Positions 1 through 10,217 of a DNA stretch of 64,000 nt are shown one piece after another. The position numbers and the translations under genes were made by a program. How positions within the stretch are numbered: the first letter of the stretch is position 1; every line of letters begins with the position of its first letter. Below the pieces are notes generated by a model, which did not search any database, was not told the DNA's origin, and saw nothing but the letters and a program-made list of their open reading frames with translations. This stretch comes from Roseiconus nitratireducens (GTDB lineage: Bacteria > Planctomycetota > Planctomycetia > Pirellulales > Pirellulaceae): assembly GCF_008629675.1 (NCBI RefSeq), contig NZ_VWOX01000004.1, positions 310,001 through 374,000 of the forward strand, read 5' to 3'.

Positions 1-12
1 GAAACGCGGGCC

Positions 13-378
13 ATGAAGTGTGACGAAGGTTACCGGTGTGAGGTTTGCGGAAACGACGTCACGTCCATTGTCGAAAGCGATCTCTACTTGCGTTTCGTGA
101 TCGGTGAATTGGACGCCGAAGTTTTGCACACGACGCCCGAACGCCACCTCCGCTGCAACCCGGTGCTGGCACAATTCATTGAGGATGATCGGTTCCCACC
201 GGTGCAGGTCCAGGGCCCCATGGCGCGGCAACACTTGGACACCGCGTTCGTTGCCACGCGCTGCAAATTGGTCAGCCGCGGCTACCGCCGGTTGCGTGAG
301 ATTGCCGAGTGGCCCGGCGATCGGGACCTGACGACGTACCCGCTGCCGGAAGTGGTCGCCCGACACGCCTCGGGCTGA
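13..378 (+). CDS. small hypothetical protein
   Basis: Encodes 121 residues from an ATG near the left edge. I do not recognise the family. The N terminus has a CxxC pair (Cys9, Cys12, in CEVCGN) that looks like half of a zinc-binding knuckle, and no second pair follows, so metal binding is only a possibility. There is no signal peptide or membrane segment. The protein is charged and soluble-looking, with a C-terminal stretch rich in Arg and Leu. It is followed by a long repeat array rather than by another gene, so it may be the last gene of a transcript that starts outside the window. Confidence 0.6.
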   Translation: MKCDEGYRCEVCGNDVTSIVESDLYLRFVIGELDAEVLHTTPERHLRCNPVLAQFIEDDRFPPVQVQGPMARQHLDTAFVATRCKLVSRGYRRLREIAEWPGDRDLTTYPLPEVVARHASG

Positions 379-389
379 ACGCCCGCCGA

Positions 390-940
390 ACCTCCCTGGT
401 TCCAAGGCTCCCGCCTTGGAACCGAATGCGCCGCAGGCTCCCGCCTGCGTCCCCATTTCTAACCGTCTATCTGCCACACCCCGCAAACCGAGCTGGCAGA
501 GCCAGCGTCCAGTGCGTTCCCGGGCGGGAGCCCGGGAACGAGGGTTTGGTTCTTGACAAGTTCAGCGTCTACCAGAGAACGAGTTTCGCCACCCTGATTC
601 CAAGGCTCCCGCCTTGGAACCGGATGCGCCGCAGGCTCCCGCCTGCCTGCCGATGCTGAATGCCACATCCCAGGCGCACCGAGCTGGCAGAGCCAGTGCT
701 CCAGTGCGTTCCCGGGCGGGAGCCCGGGAACGAGGGATGGGTTCTTGACAAGTTCAGCGTCTACCAGAGAACGAGTTTCGCCACCCTGGTTCCAAGGCTC
801 CCGCCTTGGAACCGGATGCGCCGCAGGCTCCCGCCTGCGTCCCCATTTCTATCCGTCTATCTGCCACACCCCGCAAACCGAGCTGGCAGAGCCAGCGTCC
901 GGTGCGTTCCCGGGCGGGAGCCCGGGAACGAGGGATGGGA
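390..940. repeat. three-copy composite palindromic repeat array
   Basis: A module of about 195 bp is repeated nearly three times. Each copy holds two strong imperfect palindromes. Module A (around CAAGGCTCCCGCCTTG) lies at 400-423, 598-621 and 790-813, each followed by a smaller one around GCAGGCTCCCGCCTGC. Module B (around TTCCCGGGCGGGAGCCCGGG) lies at 515-540, 707-732 and 905-930. Spacings are 198/192 bp for A and 192/198 bp for B. The text between palindromes (for example TTCAGCGTCTACCAGAGAAC at about 561 and 751) is also conserved. Reading frames open across it by chance, but no gene is supported. Confidence 0.9.
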
Positions 941-1107
941 CGGATTTGCGTCAAAAAGCCACCGATCGGCGGATTTCCAGCGACCATCCCTGCCCGGGCG
1001 GGCTCTCAAGCCGGAGCCGGCGAAATCCGTCTCAGAGAATTGTCCGGCACCTGCTACGATCGCACCTGCTCGACCGACCTTCGCCGCCACTTTCCCAAGA
1101 CCGCGAC

Positions 1108-2592
1108 GTGACGCACCCTTACAAACCGCCGTCTTCGGACACGCCGGCTTCCGAGACGCCGTCTCCCCCATCGCCGTCTTCCAAACCGCTCTTCAACCGT
1201 GGCTTTCTGGGCCTGATCGTCGCCCAATTTTTCGGGGCGATGAATGACAACATCCTGAAAGTCGTGCTGACGTTCATGGTGATCAACGGGGCGTGGGCCG
1301 GAATGCTGGGTGATGGCGGACAAGGAATCGTCAGCATTTGCTTCACCGTCCCGTTCATGTTGCTCTCGGGATTCGCCGGTCAGGTCGCCGATCGCAACAG
1401 CAAACGGAGCGTCACGGTGTGGGTCAAGATCGCGGAGATCCCGATCGCCATGCTGGCCGGCCTGGGGTTCTACCTGCAAAGCCTGCCGATCACGCTGCTC
1501 GCCCTGACCGCACTGACCTGCCAGAGCTCGTTCTTCGGCCCGGCGAAGTACGGCATGATTCCCGAGCTGGTCGCGGGAAAGGATCTCAGCCGCGCCAACG
1601 GGGTGATCAACATGCTGACCAACGTGGCCGTCATCCTTGGCACCGTGATCGCCGGTGTCGCCAGCGACCTGTATGCACCGTCGCCCGACAAGATCGGTTT
1701 GCTGTGGCTGCCGGGCGCATTGCTGCTCACAACTGCGGTGTTTGGCCTGATCGCCTCGATCTTCATCTCGCCGCTGCAAGCCGGCGACAAGGACCTGGTC
1801 TACGCGGCCAACCCCTTCAGCACGTACATCGCCACGATCCGCGAGATGTCCAAGACACGACTGTTGCTGGTCATGATGGCCTGGGGCTACTTCTACCTGC
1901 TGGCCGGCATCGCCCTGTTCATCGTCCCCGAGTACACCGAGGTCTTGCGGATCAATCACACCGAAGCGAGTGTGCTGATGGGGGTCCTGGGGATCGCGAT
2001 CGGACTCGGATGCGCCGTCGCCGGGGTGATTTCCGGCGACCGAATTCGGCCGCGTCTGACGCTGATCGGTGCAACCGGGCTGGTGGTGATGTTCTTCCTG
2101 CTCGCGGCCATTCCGCCGTGGATGCCGAACGCGCGTCCGATGGTGCGGGTGGCACTGAGCAATGTGTCGCTGCTGATTCTGCTGGCGGGCTTTTTCGCCG
2201 GGTTTTACATCATCCCGTTGCAAGCGTTGCTGCAACGGTTGTCACCGGACGACGAACGCGGACAATTCCTGGGGACGGCCAACGCCGTGTCGTTCGCCTT
2301 CATGACGGTGGCCGGAGTGTTGTACTCGACCATCCGGCCTGCCTTCGGCACTCAGCCCCAACACATTTTCTATGTGGCCAGCGGACTGATGCTGGTCGGC
2401 GCGGCCTACTTCGTTTGGAAGCTACGGGGCACCGGACTCCTGGCCGCGACCTCGGCTGGTCTTGCAGCCGATCCCAACGCGGCGCTAAACGAACCGGACG
2501 CCCCGGACAAATCGAACGATCCCGCCCCACGCGACGAAGCGGTCGCCCCGGCAACGACGCTCGATCACGTCGCTGACGCCAGCAACGGTTGA
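1108..2592 (+). CDS. MFS transporter, LplT-like
   Basis: A 494-residue major facilitator protein of the inner membrane with about 12 hydrophobic helices. The GTG at 1108 is preferred: the reading frame is open back to 745, but that part is repeat-array sequence, and the GTG leaves a short Pro/Ser-rich cytoplasmic tail before the first helix. The segment GAMNDNILKVVLTFMV in helix 1 is typical of the lysophospholipid transporter LplT and the transporter half of Aas-like fusions, so lysophospholipid uptake is the best guess. No acyltransferase domain is attached. The C-terminal 45 residues are an Ala/Pro/Asp-rich cytoplasmic tail. It converges on thiC with only 9 bp between the stop codons. Confidence 0.8.
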   Translation: MTHPYKPPSSDTPASETPSPPSPSSKPLFNRGFLGLIVAQFFGAMNDNILKVVLTFMVINGAWAGMLGDGGQGIVSICFTVPFMLLSGFAGQVADRNSKRSVTVWVKIAEIPIAMLAGLGFYLQSLPITLLALTALTCQSSFFGPAKYGMIPELVAGKDLSRANGVINMLTNVAVILGTVIAGVASDLYAPSPDKIGLLWLPGALLLTTAVFGLIASIFISPLQAGDKDLVYAANPFSTYIATIREMSKTRLLLVMMAWGYFYLLAGIALFIVPEYTEVLRINHTEASVLMGVLGIAIGLGCAVAGVISGDRIRPRLTLIGATGLVVMFFLLAAIPPWMPNARPMVRVALSNVSLLILLAGFFAGFYIIPLQALLQRLSPDDERGQFLGTANAVSFAFMTVAGVLYSTIRPAFGTQPQHIFYVASGLMLVGAAYFVWKLRGTGLLAATSAGLAADPNAALNEPDAPDKSNDPAPRDEAVAPATTLDHVADASNG

Positions 2593-2601
2593 TCGGCGGC
2601 C

Positions 2602-3936
<1,335 letters not shown>

Positions 3937-4238
3937 CTATCTACTCCGAAGATCCGCCAGGGAGAGCGGATCCAGTGCGAAATCATGCGAAAGTCATTGC
4001 GGTCGAAAGTCGTTGCGGTGACCAGGATTGCTTGGCTGGCCGCCCCGCGTGCGTGTCATCGACCACCGTCGCGACGGTGGCACGGTCGCCGGGGTGAAGC
4101 CAATCGTCCGAGGGCGCAAACTGCCAGTGCTACCGCCAGGCGCGTGCGTGGTCGATGCACCGTGTGTTATACGCGTCCCGCGCGGATCCGAGTAGATCCC
4201 CCCAACCGCCGCGGCGGATTTCAGAAGGTGGCGATGCG
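3937..4238. other. thiC leader and intergenic region
   Basis: About 300 bp between thiC and the 3' end of the cytochrome gene, both on the minus strand. It must hold the thiC promoter. An 18-bp perfect palindrome, CCACCGTCGCGACGGTGG, lies at 4063-4080. Neither a CTGAGA motif nor the other conserved TPP-aptamer blocks could be found on the minus strand. No coding potential is supported. Confidence 0.6.
3951..3972 (-). promoter_or_regulatory. hairpin in the thiC leader
   Basis: GATCCGC (3951-3957) and GCGGATC (3966-3972) form a perfect 7-bp stem with an 8-nt loop, ending about 14 nt before the thiC start. The likely GGAG ribosome-binding site lies between the hairpin and the ATG. It could influence translation or be incidental. 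No function is shown. Confidence 0.4.
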
Positions 4239-5627
4239 CTAGAATGTTTTCAAGTATTCCAGCACCGATTCCTTCTCGTCCTCCGTCAACTCCTCCGGGA
4301 ATCGGTGCCCAACGTTACTTTTCCCGAACTTTCGCGTGTCGAAGTAGCTGCGGCGGAGCACGTCGTCGGTCAGTCCCGCCGGAACTTCTGAAACTTCTTC
4401 GAATTCCAGTCCGACCTTTTCGCGGTTGAATCGTTGTGAGACGGGCCGCCAGACCGTGGGCCGCTGGTCGGGATGCAACACATGCCACAGTGTCGGCACG
4501 CTACCGTTATGGAAGTACGGAGCGCTCGCCCAAACGCCATCCAACGGGGGCGCCACGTAGCCGTCTGGATCCACCACCGTTTGCTGAGGATCAGCCTCCT
4601 GAGCGTGAGCAAACCAACTGCGTGCATATTTCTGACGCCCTTCGACCGTCAACGCCTGCAACCGCACCGGATCGGTCCCCACTTCATCCAACGGGACCCG
4701 CACGTTGGGATACTCTGAATCCGCTCCCGGCGTTCCGTGACAACGGGCACAGTGATCGTTGAAGACCGCCCTGCCCTGCTCCGCCCGCGTCGCATCGACC
4801 GGGTGCGGGTACTCGGGCGGACGAAGCGAACTGAGGTAGGCGTACACGTCGCGAAAATCATTCTCGTGCTCGCGAAAAAACTCCGGTCCGTTCTCGGGAA
4901 CCAATGCGAATTGCATCAGCCCACGGTGTCCCTTTTCCGCGAATCCGTCGATGTACAGGTTCGGCCGTTTGTGAAAGTACCACCACGGCGGCGCATCCAT
5001 GTCGTGATGGACGAAGAACTTGGGGGGCTTCCGGACGACATTCAATTCTTCGTCGCGGCCATTCATCAGCCCCATTCCGAACACCACCGCGTTGGTGGTG
5101 CCGTTGGTCGTTCCCAGCGGGATGAACAGGGCTCCCAGCTCCATCCTCCCGGGGAGACGTCCCAGCAAGATCTTTGCTTTCCCGATCTCCTCGGTCAGTG
5201 TCTGCAATGCGAATCGGTTGTTGGGCGCACCAGGGGTCGGCATGCCATCGACCGAACCGCCATGGCAACTGAAACAGTTCATCGTCCACCGACCTTGATC
5301 ATCGACAACGTACTGCAGCGGCTTGCCGGATTCGTCGCCGGGACGCGGGGTCAGACCATACCTGGCGAACGCCATTTCACGCCGCCGCTCAGGCGACGCC
5401 TGCTCAGCTTCGCTACGCAGCGGTTCCGGCCAGACCTTCCAGAGGGAATCGAAGGTTTCCTGGTCGAAGTCACCCGGCAGGATCGCTGTCTCGATCAGGA
5501 ATCGGTAGCCGCGTTCGGCCGCCGTCAGCTCGCGTGCCGACGGCCCGGCCGATCCGTCAGCAGCAAAACCGCCGGTGGTCAGTAAACACCAGCACATCAA
5601 CGACAGGGACAGTGTGGTTCGAATCAT
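4239..5627 (-). CDS. secreted di-haem cytochrome c
   Basis: A 462-residue exported protein with two c-type haem sites, CFSCH (about 118-122) and CARCH (about 293-297). The ATG at 5627 gives a clean signal peptide (MIRTTLSLSLMCWCLLTTGGFA); the frame extends to a TTG at 5654 but that adds nothing conserved. The C-terminal half (APPLDGVWASAPYFHNGSVP, then a Trp-His-containing stretch) is the pattern seen in di-haem peroxidase/RoxA-type cytochromes, so a periplasmic electron-transfer or oxidase role is likely. Substrate is unknown. No partner oxidase gene is adjacent. Confidence 0.85.
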   Translation of the reverse strand: MIRTTLSLSLMCWCLLTTGGFAADGSAGPSARELTAAERGYRFLIETAILPGDFDQETFDSLWKVWPEPLRSEAEQASPERRREMAFARYGLTPRPGDESGKPLQYVVDDQGRWTMNCFSCHGGSVDGMPTPGAPNNRFALQTLTEEIGKAKILLGRLPGRMELGALFIPLGTTNGTTNAVVFGMGLMNGRDEELNVVRKPPKFFVHHDMDAPPWWYFHKRPNLYIDGFAEKGHRGLMQFALVPENGPEFFREHENDFRDVYAYLSSLRPPEYPHPVDATRAEQGRAVFNDHCARCHGTPGADSEYPNVRVPLDEVGTDPVRLQALTVEGRQKYARSWFAHAQEADPQQTVVDPDGYVAPPLDGVWASAPYFHNGSVPTLWHVLHPDQRPTVWRPVSQRFNREKVGLEFEEVSEVPAGLTDDVLRRSYFDTRKFGKSNVGHRFPEELTEDEKESVLEYLKTF

Positions 5628-5737
5628 TAAAAACGCGTTCGGCAACGAGGACAAACCGAAAGTCCTATTTTAGACCTCCGGCCAGCGATAACCGAATGAT
5701 TTGGGGCCAGCCAACGGGTTTTCGCCCGCTCTGAGGG

Positions 5738-5801
5738 AATTCGGAGGACTGAGAATTCGGAGGACTGAGAAATCGGAAGACCGGGAAATCGGAGGACTTC
5801 G
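5738..5801. repeat. 16-bp tandem repeat, four units
   Basis: Four consecutive 16-bp units (5738-5753, 5754-5769, 5770-5785, 5786-5801). The first two are identical, AATTCGGAGGACTGAG; the last two are diverged. It lies between the cytochrome gene and the 3' end of the glycosyltransferase gene. Confidence 0.9.
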
Positions 5802-5829
5802 CCACCGGTTCATGTGCGGCAGGCACCCA

Positions 5830-7509
5830 TCAAATCCCACGAGCCGACGAATCGGCAGCAAACTGCAGTCGATGGACGGAGATTCGCCCGGCCAGCGATT
5901 CCGTGTGGGTCACTTGGCGTTGGCTCCCCACACGTCGGACAAAGGCCTGAACCGAACGCGGACCGGATCGCGAAATCAACCACACGTCCGCCCGACCGGC
6001 CGGCAACGCCTCCAACCGGCGTCGAATCCAGGATTCATCGGCGAATACCGAGAGGACGGCAACATCCTCCACGGCATAAGGTCCCCGCAGGGGAAACGCG
6101 AGGTAGTTCCAAGGGGCACGCTCCTCCAATTCGGAATCATAGGGTTCGGCGAAGAATCCGGTTTCGATCAGCCCACTGTCCAGCCATACCGGCTGGCCCG
6201 CGGTCCGGTGACGATTCACGAAGGCCGCGGCCTGGCGCCAGTCTTCGCCGCGGAGCTGACGCGGCAGCCGGCCGGTGCCAAGCATCGCCCACGTTCCCTG
6301 GATGTGTCCTTGAAACCCCAGCACGACGACGACCGCAATGATTCCCGTCCAGAACCTCCACTTGGCCCCCGCATCGGTCAAGGCTTCACTCCACGACGGT
6401 GCCGCGAACGCACCAGCTCTCCACGACGGTGCCGCGAACGCACCGGTACTCCAAGACGGTGCAGCGATCGCACCGGCACTCCACGCCAACATCGGTAACG
6501 CCGCGACGTAGTACCGCCGATGCCACAGAGGAACCCAGCCCGAATAGGAAAGCCAAAAAAACGTGGCAGTCCCGAGTGTGGCGATGATCGCAGGCAAAGC
6601 CCCCAACCAGAACGCTCGCCACGCAGTGGCATTCGACTTCCGCGCCGTCGCCAACCACACGGACACCCCGCACACCGCGGGGACGCCGACCAATGCCCCC
6701 CAACGCCAGGCGTTCAGAAACGCGCGAGAGTCGGTCACATGACCAAACGCCCGCCACTGGTCGCGATGAGACCACGAATCTCGCAGTGACGAATTCCACA
6801 ACAGCGCGGCGGTCACCAACAGCGCAACAATCGCCACGCCGTCCCACAGGTTCAATCGTCGTCCGTGCCGCTTCCAATCGATGATCAAACACACCGGAAT
6901 CCACCACCCCAAGACTCCCAAGGAGGTCGGATGCAGCAGCGCCGACGCGCAAATCGCCAGCGTCAATCCCATACGCCACCTCGGACGCGCCGCTTGGGGC
7001 CCCAGGTGACCCGATTCGGTCGCCGGGTCGCTTGGGACGTTCTCCAGCCCCGTCATCGCGGCACACGTCGCCAGCACGCTGCACAACATCACCGCAGCGT
7101 AGGGCCGCAACTCGCAACCGAAGAACACCGCGTTGGAATTCATGGCGAACAGCCCACCCGCGATGACCCCGCCGGCAAGACGGCCGGTCTGTTTCGCAAC
7201 CCCAACGACGAGCAGGGCCGCTGCGCAGGAACTTGCCAACACGCTGCTGAACCGCAGCCCCCATTCGCCACTTCCCACCAAGCGACGCCAACCCCACAGT
7301 GCTTGAAAGTACGGGGCCGTCTGGTTGCCGACCCGCGCCCTGGCGGCAACTTGGGCCAGCCCATCATCGACGGCCCATGCCGAATGCAACTCGTCGATCC
7401 AAAAGCTTTCTCCGCAGGAGGGCAGCCGGAACGCAAGCGCGAGCACGAAAACGACCACCGCCGCCACGAGCAGGATCCGGGGACTTGGCGCGGGCGACGG
7501 GGGATTCAC
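5830..7509 (-). CDS. GT39-like membrane glycosyltransferase
   Basis: A 559-residue polytopic membrane protein of the ArnT/PMT (GT39) superfamily, which transfers sugars from a polyprenyl-phosphate donor on the outer face of the cytoplasmic membrane. The hallmark acidic pair in the first extracytoplasmic loop is present as FWIDELHSAWA (around residues 36-46), followed by many hydrophobic helices and a soluble C-terminal domain. I chose the GTG at 7509 because it overlaps the threonine aldolase stop codon as GTGA; a GTG at 7533 is also possible. A three-unit 30-bp repeat inside the gene inserts three copies of a GAxAAPSWS-type decapeptide. Acceptor is unknown; the coupling to ltaE may be positional only. 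Confidence 0.75.
   Translation of the reverse strand: MNPPSPAPSPRILLVAAVVVFVLALAFRLPSCGESFWIDELHSAWAVDDGLAQVAARARVGNQTAPYFQALWGWRRLVGSGEWGLRFSSVLASSCAAALLVVGVAKQTGRLAGGVIAGGLFAMNSNAVFFGCELRPYAAVMLCSVLATCAAMTGLENVPSDPATESGHLGPQAARPRWRMGLTLAICASALLHPTSLGVLGWWIPVCLIIDWKRHGRRLNLWDGVAIVALLVTAALLWNSSLRDSWSHRDQWRAFGHVTDSRAFLNAWRWGALVGVPAVCGVSVWLATARKSNATAWRAFWLGALPAIIATLGTATFFWLSYSGWVPLWHRRYYVAALPMLAWSAGAIAAPSWSTGAFAAPSWRAGAFAAPSWSEALTDAGAKWRFWTGIIAVVVVLGFQGHIQGTWAMLGTGRLPRQLRGEDWRQAAAFVNRHRTAGQPVWLDSGLIETGFFAEPYDSELEERAPWNYLAFPLRGPYAVEDVAVLSVFADESWIRRRLEALPAGRADVWLISRSGPRSVQAFVRRVGSQRQVTHTESLAGRISVHRLQFAADSSARGI
6391..6480. repeat. in-frame 30-bp tandem repeat
   Basis: Three 30-bp units (6391-6420, 6421-6450, 6451-6480) inside the GT39-like gene. 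Because 30 is a multiple of three, they translate to three decapeptides (GAIAAPSWST, GAFAAPSWRA, GAFAAPSWSE) and keep the frame. Confidence 0.95.
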
Positions 7510-8621
7510 TTCGCGCCCTGCGTCAACAAACACTCGGCCGACTGCTTGATCGCCTCACACGCGGCAGACACTTGCGCCGCCGTCACATCCAAATGGGTGA
7601 CCAGCCGTACCGTCGCCGGTCCGGTGTCGAAACACCACACGCCCCGCTCGCGGAGCAAGCCGACCAATTCGGCCGCGGGCGTGCCGCCGCCGCCATCGCG
7701 CTGCTCGGTCGACTTGCCGATCGGCTCCGGTCGATCGACGTGAATCATCACCATGTTGGTTTCCACCCGGCCACCGACGATCGACAGCCCGTCACAGGAC
7801 GCCGCGGCGGCGCCGAGCTGCTGGGCCGCTTGGTGATCCTGCTCCAGGCGATCCCGATGATGCTGCAAAGCGTGCAAGGCTCCGGCGGCGATGATCCCGG
7901 CCTGCCGCATCGCCCCGCCGAACAACTTTCGTCCCCGCCGCGCCTCGCGGATGAAGTCGGCCGAGCCCGCGATGGCGGACCCCACGGGTGCGCCCAGGCC
8001 TTTGCTGAAACACACGCTGACGCTGTCGAAGGGTGCCGCCAGCTGTTCCACCGTCGTCCCGCTGGCGACCGCCGCGTTCCACAGCCGGGCACCATCCAGG
8101 TGCGTTGCCAACCGGTGACGCCGTGCCCACTGACAACTCGCAACGACATCATCCTGTCGCTGGACGCGGCCACCCCATCGGTTGTGCGTGTTCTCGATGC
8201 ACAGCAGACCGGTGCGGGGATGGTGTTCGTCACTGGCGTGGACCTGGCCGACCAACTGTTCCGGGCGGATCGTCCCGTCGTCCGTCGCAATCAACCGTGG
8301 GATCAACCCCGACAGCGAAGCGTAGGCGCCTTGTTCGTAGTGATAGATGTGACAGTCGGCTTCGCACAGGAATTCCGTTCCGGCCGGACAGTGGGTTCGC
8401 AGCGCCACCTGATTGGCCATCGATCCGCTGGGCACAAACACGGCGGCTTCCTTTCCCAGCAATTCCGCCGTTCTTTTTTCCAACCGGTCCACAGTCGGAT
8501 CCACATCGATCACCGCGTCGCCCACTTCGGCCTCGGCCATCGCCCGGCGCATTTCCGGCGTGGGTCGGGTCACCGTGTCACTTCGCAAGTCAATAACGGG
8601 CGCTGCCTGCATGGTCGGCAT
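7506..8621 (-). CDS. ltaE: low-specificity L-threonine aldolase
   Basis: A 371-residue PLP enzyme of the aspartate aminotransferase fold that cleaves L-threonine/allo-threonine to glycine and acetaldehyde. The N terminus IDLRSDTVTRPTPEMR is the family signature. The PLP-binding lysine is Lys207 in CFSKGLGAPVGS, with the cofactor-contacting Asp in HLDGARLWNA (Asp176) and His91 in the CHIYHYE segment. Length is slightly above the usual 330-350, the excess lying in a Gly-rich loop near residue 320. ATG at 8621 is used; an in-frame ATG at 8612 is nearly equivalent. The stop overlaps the start of the glycosyltransferase gene. Confidence 0.93.
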   Translation of the reverse strand: MPTMQAAPVIDLRSDTVTRPTPEMRRAMAEAEVGDAVIDVDPTVDRLEKRTAELLGKEAAVFVPSGSMANQVALRTHCPAGTEFLCEADCHIYHYEQGAYASLSGLIPRLIATDDGTIRPEQLVGQVHASDEHHPRTGLLCIENTHNRWGGRVQRQDDVVASCQWARRHRLATHLDGARLWNAAVASGTTVEQLAAPFDSVSVCFSKGLGAPVGSAIAGSADFIREARRGRKLFGGAMRQAGIIAAGALHALQHHRDRLEQDHQAAQQLGAAAASCDGLSIVGGRVETNMVMIHVDRPEPIGKSTEQRDGGGGTPAAELVGLLRERGVWCFDTGPATVRLVTHLDVTAAQVSAACEAIKQSAECLLTQGAK

Positions 8622-8825
8622 CCGATGCGGGAGAATGAGTCAGACGGGCGTTTTCGCCGCAGTGTACCAGTTGTGGCACGATGCCTATCATGGGGCTCGA
8701 CCATCGGTTCGCACCTTTTTCCGCCCGAATCGCCGACCGAACCTGCGGATTGATAAAGCCCTCCATCGGACGACGCCCGCCGTCAAAACCCGCCTCGAAC
8801 ACCTCTGGCATCCCTGACGCCAACG

Positions 8826-10217
8826 ATGACCGAATCCGAAGTGAAACAAACCGATCTGCAAATCCAACGCGTTGACGCCCGCAGCGGATCGGCCGAGATC
8901 CTGCAGCAACTGCGCGAAAAGCTCAGCCCCCGCGGCGACGTGGTTTCACCACGCGGACGCGCGTTGACCGAGGAAGTGTTCGGCGGCCCCCTGACGCCGG
9001 TCGAAGTCGTCCAGCGAATCTGCGCGGATGTCGAGCGCGACGGAGACCGTGCCCTGCTTCGCTACAGCGAGCAATTGGACAAAGCCGCTCTGGCGGCCGA
9101 AGACTTGCGAGTCCCCGCGGAGGAACTTGCCCAGGCGCATCATGACGCCGACCCGGAGTTGTTGAAATCGATTCGCCGAATTCGCGACAACGTGGCAGAA
9201 TTTCAACAAGCCATCCTGCACCACGACGTCACCATCGAACCCAAGCCCGGGGTGAAGCTGACGCAGCGGTATGTTCCGCTGCGACGCGTGGGTGTTTGCG
9301 TCCCCGGTGGTGCCGCGGCGTATCCCTCCACGGTTCTGATGACCGTAGTGCCGGCCCAGACCGCCGGCGTCGCGCAGATCGCGGTCGTCGCCCCGCCGAC
9401 AGCCTTCGGTGCGTACAACCGCGACGTGCTGGCAACCTGTCACGAACTGGGTGTCACCGAGGTCTATCGGATGGGTGGGGCCCAAGCGGTCGCCGCGTTG
9501 GCTTTCGGTACCGATTCCGTCCCGGCCGTGGACAAGATCGTGGGTCCCGGCAACCTGTTTGTCGCTTTGGCGAAAAAGCATGTCTACGGAACGGTCGACA
9601 TTGACTCCTTCGCCGGTCCCAGCGAAGTGATCGTGATCGCCGACCAGACGGCGCGTCCGGATTTTGTCGCCGCCGACTTGCTGGCCCAGGCCGAACATTC
9701 GCCCGGCAGCGCGATCTTGATTACGTGGGATCCCGCATTAATCGAATCGGTCGCAGCCGAACTCGCCGATCAGGTGGCACAACTGGAACGAAGTGAACTG
9801 ACCCTGGACAGCCTGGAAGCCTTCGGCGCGTTGATTCTGGTTCGCGACCAGGACCACGCCTGTGAACTGACCGATTCATTCGCCCCGGAGCACCTGCACA
9901 TCCAGACCGCCAATCCGAGAGACCTGATGGCGAAGATCCGGAACAGCGGGGCGGCATTTTTGGGGCACCACACCCCGGTTGCATTGGGTGATTACGCTGC
10001 CGGCCCCAGCCACGTGCTTCCGACCGGCGGCACCTGCAACTGGGCGGCCGGCCTGTGCAGCAACAGTTTTCTCCGCAGCGGAAGCGTGACCGAATTCAAC
10101 CAACAAGCGATGAATGACATCGCCCCCGATGTCGAACGACTGGCCGAGAAAGAAGGCCTGACCGCCCACGCCCGCAGCGTCTCCCTCCGTCGATCACCTT
10201 CCCCACCCCGTCCATGA
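8826..10217 (+). CDS. hisD: histidinol dehydrogenase
   Basis: Catalyses the last two oxidations of histidine synthesis, L-histidinol to L-histidine with NAD and zinc. The 463 residues are slightly longer than typical (about 430), the extra residues at the N terminus. Conserved features are VPGGAAAYPSTVLM, the GPGNLFVALAKKHVYG block, zinc ligands Gln288 and His291 in AQAEHSPGSA, and the catalytic pair Glu355-His356 in FAPEHLHIQ. The ATG at 8826 follows a 200-bp gap that separates it from the divergent ltaE. Its TGA overlaps the hisC ATG (ATGA at 10214-10217), so the two are translationally coupled. Confidence 0.97.
   Translation: MTESEVKQTDLQIQRVDARSGSAEILQQLREKLSPRGDVVSPRGRALTEEVFGGPLTPVEVVQRICADVERDGDRALLRYSEQLDKAALAAEDLRVPAEELAQAHHDADPELLKSIRRIRDNVAEFQQAILHHDVTIEPKPGVKLTQRYVPLRRVGVCVPGGAAAYPSTVLMTVVPAQTAGVAQIAVVAPPTAFGAYNRDVLATCHELGVTEVYRMGGAQAVAALAFGTDSVPAVDKIVGPGNLFVALAKKHVYGTVDIDSFAGPSEVIVIADQTARPDFVAADLLAQAEHSPGSAILITWDPALIESVAAELADQVAQLERSELTLDSLEAFGALILVRDQDHACELTDSFAPEHLHIQTANPRDLMAKIRNSGAAFLGHHTPVALGDYAAGPSHVLPTGGTCNWAAGLCSNSFLRSGSVTEFNQQAMNDIAPDVERLAEKEGLTAHARSVSLRRSPSPPRP

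Noticed and set aside
390..940. coding region at the left edge (frames through the repeat array)
   Set aside because: All frames are open only because of the repeats. Protein from them repeats the palindrome translations; no start context.
1054..2235. 393-codon minus-strand frame
   Set aside because: Antisense shadow of the MFS transporter, Gln/Arg/His-rich, no family resemblance.
7299..8753. 484-codon plus-strand frame
   Set aside because: Antisense to ltaE and the start of the glycosyltransferase gene; composition of a shadow.
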